Shown here one piece after another: positions 1 to 6,308 of a stretch of DNA of 6,322 bases. The stretch's first letter is position 1. Every line of letters begins with the position of its first letter. The notes under the pieces were generated by a model. That model was not told the DNA's origin. It saw only the letters and a program-made list of their open reading frames with translations, and ran no database searches. A program made the translations under genes and the position numbers. Source of the DNA: Helicobacteraceae bacterium (lineage in GTDB: Bacteria; Campylobacterota; Campylobacteria; Campylobacterales; SZUA-545); the NCBI GenBank assembly GCA_031273735.1, contig JAISRI010000202.1, forward strand, positions 1 to 6,322, in the 5' to 3' direction.

Positions 1-1145
1 GGATATTTTAGTCCGTTTCCCGTATTAAGCAAAACGACCTTTTCATTTGGCTTGATCCAGCCGCGTCGCAACAGCTCGTAAGCGGCGGCAAGCGTAGCCG
101 CGCCTTCTGGACAGACAAAAAGCCCCTCCGCGCAAGCTAGTTCGCTTTGAGCGCGTAAGATCGCCGCGTCGCTAACCGCGATCGCCGTTCCGTTACTCTT
201 TTCCAGCGCCTCTAAAATTAGAAAATCGCCGATCGGTTTTGGCACGTTGATCCCAAAGGCGATCGTGCGCGAATTGTCGCGAAACTCGCTAATTTTTTTG
301 CCCGCCTCATAAGCGCGCACAATCGGATCGCAACCGCTTGATTGCACGGCTACAAGGCGCGGCAAAGTTTTGATAACGCCGATCGCCATGAGTTCCAGCA
401 ACGCCTTGTAAATGCCTATCAATCCTACGCCGCCGCCTGTGGGATACAAGATAACGTCGGGCGTTTGCCAGCCGAGTTGCTCGACAATCTCTAGCGCCAT
501 CGTCTTTTTTCCCTCGATTCGATACGGCTCTTTAAGCGTGGAAGCGTCGTACCAACCATTTTTGGCGATCGCCTTGCCGATAATGCGTCCCGCGTCGCTT
601 ATCAAGCCATCGACAAGATAGAGATCCGCGCCAGCGATCGCGCATTCTAAGCGCGTGATATACGGCGCGTCTTTGGGCATAACGATATACGCCTTGATTC
701 CCGCTTTCGCGCCGTATAGCGCCCACGCGGCTCCCGCGTTGCCGTTGGTGGGCATAGCAAACTCGCGGACGCCAAGCTCCTTAGCGCGGCTTACGCCCAA
801 AGCCGCGCCTCTTGACTTAAACGTTCCGCCCTGATTTAGCCCTTCGTCTTTTAACAATAACGCTTCAAATCCAAGCCGAGCGCCTAATTTATTTAACGCG
901 ATAAGAGGCGTAACGACTTCGCCTAGACTAACGACGTTCGCCTCGTTTTCAATAGGTAGCAATTCGGCGTAACGCCATAAGTTATAAGGACGGTCGCTTA
1001 GCTTTTTGGGGCAAAAAGCGGCTTTGACTTTATCGAGATCGTATCTGACGAGTAACGGCGCGGCGCATTTTGGGCATAGTTGCGCTTTTTGTCCGCGATC
1101 GACCTTTTCGCCGCACTTAGAACATTCAAGATAGATCGCGAACAT
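1..1145 (-). CDS. Threonine synthase-like PLP-dependent enzyme, C-terminus cut by window edge
   Basis: The frame is open from an ATG at 1145-1143 to the left edge (381 complete codons, no stop or frameshift); probably only a short C-terminal tail is missing. Residues 8-27 form a zinc ribbon (C8, C11, C24, C27). A fold-type II PLP domain follows: GTFKSRG holds the likely Schiff-base lysine K110, N136 lies in TNGNAG (cofactor ring contact), the phosphate-binding loop is TGGGVG at 236-241, and NTGNGLKY at 374-381 is the conserved ending. Family knowledge: threonine synthase converts O-phosphohomoserine to threonine in the cytoplasm. However, classical enzymes read TGSFKDRG around the lysine and STGN after it, so this is the divergent branch usually auto-annotated as threonine synthase, and its substrate is uncertain. 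AAAGG lies 5 bases before the ATG. It follows the CjaA-like gene by 39 bases and probably shares its transcript. Confident in the family, not in the reaction. Confidence 0.85.
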   Translation of the reverse strand, partial: MFAIYLECSKCGEKVDRGQKAQLCPKCAAPLLVRYDLDKVKAAFCPKKLSDRPYNLWRYAELLPIENEANVVSLGEVVTPLIALNKLGARLGFEALLLKDEGLNQGGTFKSRGAALGVSRAKELGVREFAMPTNGNAGAAWALYGAKAGIKAYIVMPKDAPYITRLECAIAGADLYLVDGLISDAGRIIGKAIAKNGWYDASTLKEPYRIEGKKTMALEIVEQLGWQTPDVILYPTGGGVGLIGIYKALLELMAIGVIKTLPRLVAVQSSGCDPIVRAYEAGKKISEFRDNSRTIAFGINVPKPIGDFLILEALEKSNGTAIAVSDAAILRAQSELACAEGLFVCPEGAATLAAAYELLRRGWIKPNEKVVLLNTGNGLKY

Positions 1146-1184
1146 AACCGCCTTTACTAACGGGCTTGACTTCGCGTTTTGCCA

Positions 1185-2009
1185 TTAAAATTTGCCGCCT
1201 TCGACGATCAAATCTTCCGGTTTTACAAAATCGCCGTAGTATGGTTTAAGCGTTTCGTTAAAAGCCTTGAGCGCGAACTGCTCTTTGCCTAGTTTTTCAA
1301 AGGTTTGGTTAATCCAATCTCTTAACTCGGTATTACCCTTTTTTACCGCAGGCGCGATCGGATCCACTCCGCCTATCGTCCCTATGCCTACCTTGTAGCC
1401 CTTATTTTCTAGCGCCCACGCTAAAACTAGCGTATTATCCTGCGTCAAAGCCGCGCCGCGCCCATCTCTAAGCGCCTGAAAAGCGTCGGAGATCTGATCG
1501 TATTTTATTAAACTTATTTCAGGGTGATTTTTACTGAAATAAATATCGGCGGTTGTGCCGCGAATGACGATCAGCTTCTTACCTTTTAACTGTTTTAGAT
1601 CGGTAATATAATCTTTTTCGCTAGAAACGACTCCGATCGCCGTTTTGAAATACGGGTTGGCAAAATCGACGCGCTTTTTTCGCTCTTCCGTTACCGTAAA
1701 ATTGGCGAAAACTATATCTACCCGTCCGCTCTCTAGTATATCCACCCGCGCCGCAGGTTCGACAAGCGTATATTCGACTTTGTTTTCGTCGCCCAAAAGC
1801 TCTTTCGCGAGCCGTTTTACGAAATAAATGTCGTAGCCTACGCTCTTACCCTTCGCGTCTATGTAACCAAATGGCGGTTTATCGCCAAAAACGGCTACTT
1901 TCAAAACTCCGCGAGCCTTGATCGCTTCCAAAGACGACGGATTATCCGCGCCAAACATAACGCCGAAAGCGAAAAACGTCGATAAAACGACTCTAAACAA
2001 ACCTTTCAT
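1185..2009 (-). CDS. CjaA-like periplasmic amino acid-binding protein (ABC importer, family 3)
   Basis: This 274-residue solute-binding protein delivers an amino acid to the permeases encoded just upstream. Residues 1-21 are a signal peptide (basic start, hydrophobic core, cleavage near FGA/DN). There is no lipobox cysteine, so the mature protein should be free in the periplasm. The mature part is a full bacterial extracellular solute-binding protein family 3 domain: FGDKPPFGY at 41-49, GYDI at 58-61, ANFTVTEER at 102-110, RGTTAD at 150-155 and TQDNT at 189-193. By analogy with HisJ, R110 should bind the substrate carboxylate and D191 its amino group. The sequence tracks Campylobacter jejuni CjaA, a cysteine-binding protein, through to the EGGKF end, so cysteine or a close relative is the best guess. 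An AAGGAG ribosome site lies 6 bases before the ATG, the gene sits 14 bases after the ATPase stop, and expression is probably boosted relative to the membrane genes. Confidence 0.92.
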   Translation of the reverse strand: MKGLFRVVLSTFFAFGVMFGADNPSSLEAIKARGVLKVAVFGDKPPFGYIDAKGKSVGYDIYFVKRLAKELLGDENKVEYTLVEPAARVDILESGRVDIVFANFTVTEERKKRVDFANPYFKTAIGVVSSEKDYITDLKQLKGKKLIVIRGTTADIYFSKNHPEISLIKYDQISDAFQALRDGRGAALTQDNTLVLAWALENKGYKVGIGTIGGVDPIAPAVKKGNTELRDWINQTFEKLGKEQFALKAFNETLKPYYGDFVKPEDLIVEGGKF

Positions 2010-2015
2010 TGCACA

Positions 2016-2021
2016 CTCCTT
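2016..2021 (-). promoter_or_regulatory. Strong ribosome binding site for the CjaA-like gene
   Basis: AAGGAG on the minus strand lies 6 bases before the ATG at 2009, inside the 14-base gap after the ATPase stop. It is one of the two best Shine-Dalgarno sites in the window, and both precede binding-protein genes. This fits the usual need for more receptor than membrane complex. Confidence 0.75.
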
Positions 2022-2023
2022 GG

Positions 2024-2764
2024 TTAAGCGTTGAAATTAAAACGATTCAAAAACCGTTTAGCGCGATCGGTTTTAGGATTTTCAAAAAACGCTTTTGGCA
2101 AGCCCTCTTCTATAATCCTGCCTTCGTCCATAAAAATAAGACGATCCGCGACCGCTTTTGCAAAACCCATCTCGTGGGTAACAATCATCATAGTCATACC
2201 TTCTTTAGCAAGTTCCAGAAGGCAGTCTAATACCTCTCTAACCATTTCGGGATCGATCGAAGCCGTTATCTCGTCAAAGAGCATTATCTGCGGATTCATT
2301 GCAAGCGCGCGCGCGAGCGCTACGCGCTGTTTTTGCCCGCCGCTAAGCTCTCTAGGATAGGATTCTTTTTTATGAGCCAATCCCACTCTCTCCAACAAAA
2401 CCATAGCTTTTTTTTCCGCTTCTACCCTCCTTATTTTTTGGACTTTGATTGGCGCTAGTATTACGTTTTCAATAACGCTTAAGTGGGGAAAAAGATCGTA
2501 GCTTTGAAAAACCATTCCGATCTGTTGGCGAATCAAACGCCATTTTGTATCTTTGGCGTTGATCTTAACGCCGTCGAATATAATATCGCCCTCGTTCGTT
2601 TCCTCCAATCCGTTAATTGTTTTTAACAGCGTGCTTTTGCCGCAGCCCGACGCGCCTATAATTACCAAAACTTCGCCTTTGTTAAGCGAAAGATTTATAT
2701 CGCTTAACGCTTCGCTTTCGCCAAAGCGTTTATATACATGATCGAGTCTTAATAATTCAGCCAT
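2024..2764 (-). CDS. Polar amino acid ABC transporter ATP-binding protein (GlnQ/HisP type)
   Basis: This 246-residue cytoplasmic ATPase powers the two permeases upstream. All catalytic motifs are present: Walker A GASGCGKST at 37-45, Q-loop Q87 in VFQSYDLFPH, signature LSGGQKQR at 140-147, Walker B IMLFDE at 160-165 with catalytic E165, and switch histidine H197 in VTHEMG. Length and the QSYDLFPH segment are typical of the polar amino acid uptake family. One oddity: the usual DEPTSALDPE after Walker B reads DEITASIDPE, with the proline replaced by isoleucine and an altered D-loop. The ATG overlaps the end of the preceding permease by 8 bases, with no good Shine-Dalgarno site, so it is probably made by translational coupling. 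The family is certain; the transported substrate cannot be read from this subunit. Confidence 0.96.
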   Translation of the reverse strand: MAELLRLDHVYKRFGESEALSDINLSLNKGEVLVIIGASGCGKSTLLKTINGLEETNEGDIIFDGVKINAKDTKWRLIRQQIGMVFQSYDLFPHLSVIENVILAPIKVQKIRRVEAEKKAMVLLERVGLAHKKESYPRELSGGQKQRVALARALAMNPQIMLFDEITASIDPEMVREVLDCLLELAKEGMTMMIVTHEMGFAKAVADRLIFMDEGRIIEEGLPKAFFENPKTDRAKRFLNRFNFNA

Positions 2765-3440
2765 TAACGTTATATCTTTGTTCTAATTTACGCGAAATAA
2801 GCGATATTGGATAACAGATGAAAAAATAGAGCATAAAGATAAAACCGTAGATCCAAAACGCCGCATTGGGATTGTTTAACACGCTTTGCTCGATTAACTG
2901 CTGCCCGATCTTAAGCGCTTCTACGACGGTAATCATCGCCGCAAGCGGCGTGGTTTTAATAATTCTGGTAGCCAAGTTGATCGCGGCGGGCAAAAGCCGC
3001 CTTAACGCTTGCGGAACGATTACGCGCAGATATATTTGAGATCCGCTTAATCCAAGCGCCATCGCGCTTTGGCGCTGATGAGCGGGAAGACTTGAAATTG
3101 AAGCGCGAACAAGATCGCCCATTTCCGCGCTCCCCCAAATACTAAAAACGATAATGCAGGTTAATTCGCCGCTCCATCTGATCTCAAAGAGCGTCGCAAA
3201 ACCAAAATAAAACGTGAATAACCATACGATCGGCGGTATAATCCTAACGCTTTCAAGATAGAGTTTATAGACGATCTTTATCCATATATTTTTACTTAGC
3301 GCCACAACGCCTATAAGCGCTCCAATAAGCGCGGAAAACGCGATAGATATTAGCGCTATACGAATCGTAACCCATAATCCGCCCATTAACCGCGATAAGT
3401 TATCTAAATTAAACAAAACGTCAATGCCCGAAAACGCCAA
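2757..3440 (-). CDS. Polar amino acid ABC transporter permease (HisM/GlnP family), second subunit
   Basis: This 227-residue inner-membrane subunit should pair with the permease just upstream to form the channel. Hydrophobic segments lie at roughly residues 22-48, 67-87, 93-105, 150-172 and 194-215. The ATPase-contacting EAA loop is at about 125-146 (ALGLSGSQIYLRVIVPQAL). The segment YLESVRIIPPIVWLF at 61-75 replaces the more usual FRGTPLLVQLF-like stretch, so the two permeases are not simple duplicates. The start is TTG: GAAAGG lies 6 bases before it, and it gives the N-terminal length normal for the family, whereas the next in-frame Met is codon 19, right at the first membrane segment. The gene overlaps the upstream permease by 20 bases and the ATPase by 8. 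Confidence 0.93.
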   Translation of the reverse strand: MAFSGIDVLFNLDNLSRLMGGLWVTIRIALISIAFSALIGALIGVVALSKNIWIKIVYKLYLESVRIIPPIVWLFTFYFGFATLFEIRWSGELTCIIVFSIWGSAEMGDLVRASISSLPAHQRQSAMALGLSGSQIYLRVIVPQALRRLLPAAINLATRIIKTTPLAAMITVVEALKIGQQLIEQSVLNNPNAAFWIYGFIFMLYFFICYPISLISRKLEQRYNVNG

Positions 3441-4101
3441 ATCTTACCTTTCTTTCTATGTAATAGATCGCGATTGATACGGGCAGTAGCAGAATTAGAT
3501 ATGAAGCGACTAGCATAATCAACGCTTCCGTCGTTTCGTAATAAAGCGAAATCATATCTTTCGCTACGGCTAAAATATCGCTAATAGCTATAATGCTTAC
3601 TACCGAAGTTTCCTTTATGAGAAATATGATATTTGCGCCCAACATTGGAACAGAAACAATAAGCGCTTGCGGCGCCGTAATGTAAGCCATTGTTTGAAAG
3701 CGGCTAAGTCCAAGACTATAAGCTCCTTCAATCTGAATCTTTTCTACCGCTTCAAGCCCGCTTCTAAACGCCTCCGCCATATAGCTGCCGCCCAAAAAAG
3801 CAAGCCCGATAAAAGCGGATAATTCCGCTTCGAGTTTTAAGCCAAAATGCAGAAAAAACAGTTGGATTAAGAGCGGCGTATTGCGCGAAAGCTCGATATA
3901 GGCTTTGATAAACCAACTTAGATACGGCGTTTTGTAGTAAAGAACCAACGCGCATATAAGTCCGATCGCGATGGAGAATATAATCCCCACAAACGCCAAA
4001 AGCAGCGTATAAGCCGCCGCGTCTAGATAAAGCGGGATACTCTCCAACATCAATTCGTAGTTAAGCGTCAATGGTTTATCTCGAAAAACAGCTCTTTCCA
4101 C
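3421..4101 (-). CDS. Polar amino acid ABC transporter permease (HisM/GlnP family), first subunit
   Basis: An inner-membrane subunit of up to 226 residues, partner of the next permease. It has hydrophobic segments at about 28-55, 76-88, 95-107, 148-165 and 193-214, the typical IELSRNTPLLIQLFFLHFG stretch at 69-87, and an EAA loop at about 125-146 (EGAYSLGLSRFQTMAYITAP). The start is uncertain. The coordinates use the longest reading, a GTG at 4101 with no clear Shine-Dalgarno and a 34-base overlap with the binding-protein gene. I consider the in-frame TTG at 4071-4069 at least as likely: it overlaps the preceding TGA stop as TTGA, the usual signature of coupled translation, and gives a start (MTLNYELMLESIP) of the length normal for this family. 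Family assignment is secure either way. Confidence 0.93.
   Translation of the reverse strand: MERAVFRDKPLTLNYELMLESIPLYLDAAAYTLLLAFVGIIFSIAIGLICALVLYYKTPYLSWFIKAYIELSRNTPLLIQLFFLHFGLKLEAELSAFIGLAFLGGSYMAEAFRSGLEAVEKIQIEGAYSLGLSRFQTMAYITAPQALIVSVPMLGANIIFLIKETSVVSIIAISDILAVAKDMISLYYETTEALIMLVASYLILLLPVSIAIYYIERKVRFGVFGH
3447..3452 (-). promoter_or_regulatory. Ribosome binding site supporting a TTG start
   Basis: GAAAGG on the minus strand sits 6 bases before the TTG at 3440-3438, inside the 3' end of the preceding permease gene. It is the main evidence for the non-ATG start of the second permease. Confidence 0.6.
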
Positions 4102-5039
4102 GAATTCGGCTTACTCTTAATTGCCCCTACGTCGTAGAGAAAATCGCTAAAAAGCGTCGTATTTTCCGTAGGTTTGATCGCGTATTGCAGATCGTCGCTT
4201 GCGATAACGCCGTATATCAGTTCGATCGATTCGCGCGATTTTACTACTCTTAGATATAGCTCCGCCGCCCTTTTCTTATCCGCGTTGATCCAATCGATCG
4301 CCTCCGCGAACGCCGCATAGACGGCTTTGGCGAGTTTTGGATTTTTTACGTAAAAACTTTCGCTAGTCCAAACCATAAGATTTGTATGCAGATCCCCGAC
4401 AATTTCGCGGCTACTTAAAATACGATGAACGGACGGCGACTGTATTTCAAGCGTATTAAACGGCTCGGTAGCTACATGCACCGCGATCTCTTTAGAATCG
4501 CTTATCAGTTGCAATAGCGCGTCGGGCTGTTTGAGCGTAACCGTTTGCGAGTCAAACTTATCGTAATTTTCGATACCGAACTCTTTAGCGGCGGCCATCT
4601 GCAACAACACCGCCTGAAACGACGATTTAATCGCGGAAACCGCTATGCGATCGCCCTTTTTTAGATCGCGCAGAGTTTTTATGCGCGGATCGTTCGCGTT
4701 GAAATAATACGACGCTTTATCCAAAGCGACCAAACCTTTTACTTTGCCTTTCGTCTTATCCCAAAGCCGCAAAAAAGGCGCCACGCCGCCGCTTACCAGA
4801 TCGACCTGCCCCGCTATCAGAGCGTCGTTGCCCACCGCGCCGCTTCCAAAGGTGATCCATTCCGTTTTAACCTCTCCTAACCCGGCGGCTTTCGCCTGTT
4901 TTTCGATCAGCTTTTGATCCTCGATTACGATCAGCGGCAGATAATTCACGCCGTATTGCTTGCTAACTCGCACTACGGATTGCTCCGCATAAAGCGCCAA
5001 AGCGCAAAACGCCAATGTAAATAAACCCTTTTTCATCAT
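4068..5039 (-). CDS. NitT/TauT-family ABC transporter substrate-binding protein (NMT1/SsuA-like)
   Basis: A 323-residue periplasmic receptor of the nitrate/sulfonate/taurine (NMT1/THI5-like) fold. Residues 1-18 are a signal peptide with likely cleavage LYA/EQ; C12 is not in a lipobox. Landmarks: NYLPL at 32-36, GSGAVGNDALIAGQVDLVSG at 65-84 (the family's ligand-loop region), LRDLKKGDRIAV at 123-134, LLQMAAAKEFG at 145-155, and the characteristic end IKSKPNSWKELFF at 307-319. Members bind sulfonates, nitrate analogues, pyrimidines or aromatic acids, so the ligand cannot be named. Its usual partners, SsuB/SsuC-like ATPase and permease, are not in this window; the genes that follow directly encode amino acid-type permeases, so it may share that channel, use one encoded elsewhere, or act as a sensor. 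Two ATGs are adjacent; AGGAGG is spaced better for the second, at 5036. The radical SAM gene ends 6 bases upstream. Confidence 0.9.
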   Translation of the reverse strand: MMKKGLFTLAFCALALYAEQSVVRVSKQYGVNYLPLIVIEDQKLIEKQAKAAGLGEVKTEWITFGSGAVGNDALIAGQVDLVSGGVAPFLRLWDKTKGKVKGLVALDKASYYFNANDPRIKTLRDLKKGDRIAVSAIKSSFQAVLLQMAAAKEFGIENYDKFDSQTVTLKQPDALLQLISDSKEIAVHVATEPFNTLEIQSPSVHRILSSREIVGDLHTNLMVWTSESFYVKNPKLAKAVYAAFAEAIDWINADKKRAAELYLRVVKSRESIELIYGVIASDDLQYAIKPTENTTLFSDFLYDVGAIKSKPNSWKELFFEINH

Positions 5040-5041
5040 TT

Positions 5042-5047
5042 CCTCCT
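5042..5047 (-). promoter_or_regulatory. Perfect Shine-Dalgarno AGGAGG overlapping the upstream stop codon
   Basis: AGGAGG on the minus strand shares two bases with the TAG stop of the radical SAM gene (5048-5046). It lies 2 bases from the first ATG (5039) and 5 bases from the second (5036). The spacing favours the second ATG, which would make the binding protein start MKKGLF. The site also indicates that the two genes are translated from one message. Confidence 0.75.
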
Positions 5048-6308
5048 ATTGAAATACGCGCGCAAGATCGCTGTCGGGGTGATTTCCGCAACGGCGATAA
5101 TCGTCGAAATCGATCGACAGATTATGTTTAAGGCGAATCTCCTGAAGCCCGATCGCAAGGCGAACGTAGTATTCGAGAGAGCCGATCGTCTGATTATGGC
5201 GAGCGCCAAGAAAACTTCCCGGACGCGGTTGCCACACCATATTTACGGAGCTTACGCCGTTTTTTGCCAAATCCTCCGCTTCGCCTAAAATCAGCTCCAA
5301 TCCCTCCTCCTCGCTTTTAACTCCGAATGGACGCGCAAGCTCTACGCCAGAGACGATTCCCGTATTGACGCGGCTTGCTCCAAAAACCTCGACCGCGTCG
5401 CAAAGGCGTTTTTTCCACTCTTTGTAACCGACCCATTTTGCTTTGCCGGGACAGATCGCGTTAAAAATACTTTCTCCAAAAACCTCGATATTGTAGGTGA
5501 GGCTGGTAACGCCCGTATTGTCGTAAATGCGCTTTATCTGCTCTTTTGGCAGAGCCGTGCATATCAGCTGCGACGGAAAACGCTCCGTATCGAAACGCTC
5601 TCCGATCGCTTGCAAAATTTCGATATAAAAATCGACCTCTTTATCGAACGGTTTTTCGCCGTGAAAATCGCTGCCGCTCGTCAGCGCGATCGCCGTAAAT
5701 CTGCCTTTTTCTTTCAACGCCTCGTCGATCGTTTCGCCAACGTCTTTAATTTTGATTCGCGTGGGCATTTCGATCTCCTCGCGTTGCGTTTTAAGGTTAT
5801 TAACGATGTCGCAAAACTTACAACCGCCGCCGCCATCGTCTTGCGTCCAAAAATGGCAGTAGCGATTCGGTACGACGTAAAGGCGTTGCGGGCGGGCGCT
5901 TACGACGTTTTGCATAATCGCGCCGCTAGAGGTTCGTTTGTCGTAATAGTCGGGCTTCTCCCAGAAAAAAACTTCGTCGATAGGCTCGTTTTTATCGTGA
6001 ACGATTAGGCGATCGTCGATTAGATTGACGACGTATGGATTTTGATCGAAAGGCGTTGGCGTGGCGATCACGGAGGTTCCGTCGCGTAGCGTCAGAGCTT
6101 CGGGACGCGCCGTTAATTTACCGTCGCGAGTTCCAAATATATGCGTGCCGCCGCCTTGATGAACGCTAGGATCAAACGCGCTCAAGGCGCGATCGGCGTA
6201 AGCCACGCCTCGCCTGTGCATATCTATTTTAAGAAGTAACAGGCGGGGAAAATCGGGATATTTCGCCGCGACCTCCTCGAAACTCAAAGGTTTTTTATTA
6301 GCGCTCAT
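5046..6308 (-). CDS. Radical SAM enzyme with expanded CX11CX2C motif (MSMEG_0568-like), function unknown
   Basis: A 420-residue, presumably cytoplasmic enzyme. C151, C163 and C166 (ending GGGGCKFCD, with an aromatic before the last cysteine) should hold the [4Fe-4S] cluster that cleaves S-adenosylmethionine. The first spacer is 11 residues instead of the classical 3. Downstream the radical SAM barrel is recognisable: TSGSDFHG at 210-217 in the SAM-contact position, YNIEVFGE at 272-279 (as in BioB/HydE-like enzymes), PGKA at 288-291. An N-terminal region of about 140 residues precedes the motif (QGGGTHIF at 51-58, DGTSVIATP at 76-84), and C407 lies near the end. From memory, this layout resembles the MSMEG_0568 family, which also has a long spacer (about CX9CX2C) and PGKA and is linked to nitrilase (Nit1C) clusters. 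The reaction is unknown. The ATG at 6308 has only a weak AAAGAAA upstream, and 14 bases of upstream sequence are visible, so a start further out cannot be excluded. Confidence 0.88.
   Translation of the reverse strand: MSANKKPLSFEEVAAKYPDFPRLLLLKIDMHRRGVAYADRALSAFDPSVHQGGGTHIFGTRDGKLTARPEALTLRDGTSVIATPTPFDQNPYVVNLIDDRLIVHDKNEPIDEVFFWEKPDYYDKRTSSGAIMQNVVSARPQRLYVVPNRYCHFWTQDDGGGGCKFCDIVNNLKTQREEIEMPTRIKIKDVGETIDEALKEKGRFTAIALTSGSDFHGEKPFDKEVDFYIEILQAIGERFDTERFPSQLICTALPKEQIKRIYDNTGVTSLTYNIEVFGESIFNAICPGKAKWVGYKEWKKRLCDAVEVFGASRVNTGIVSGVELARPFGVKSEEEGLELILGEAEDLAKNGVSSVNMVWQPRPGSFLGARHNQTIGSLEYYVRLAIGLQEIRLKHNLSIDFDDYRRCGNHPDSDLARVFQ

Noticed and set aside
412..726. Short open frames of 69 (plus) and 64 (minus) codons inside the PLP enzyme region
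   Set aside because: The third frame is continuously open across this region and encodes a full threonine synthase-like domain, so these are shadows.
1146..1184. Possible terminator or promoter between the CjaA-like gene and the PLP enzyme gene
   Set aside because: The 39-base gap has no clear hairpin plus T-run and no recognisable -10/-35 pair; it holds only a ribosome site.
1126..1185. A 19-codon minus-strand frame starting with an ATG that overlaps the CjaA-like stop (TAATGG)
   Set aside because: It stops soon after the PLP enzyme start, in a different frame, and encodes nothing recognisable. The PLP gene has its own AAAGG-spaced ATG at 1145.
2009..2360. Plus-strand open frames of 73 and 109 codons opposite the ATPase
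   Set aside because: They are mirrors of the ATPase coding strand with low-complexity basic/serine-rich translations; the minus-strand frame carries every ABC ATPase motif.
5040..5045. Frameshift or fusion between the radical SAM enzyme and the binding protein
   Set aside because: The TAG stop, AGGAGG site and complete signal peptide show two separate intact genes.
5610..6008. 132-codon open frame on the plus strand
   Set aside because: It is antisense to the radical SAM gene across its cluster motif, has no family resemblance or good ribosome site, and looks like a by-product of the minus-strand codon use.
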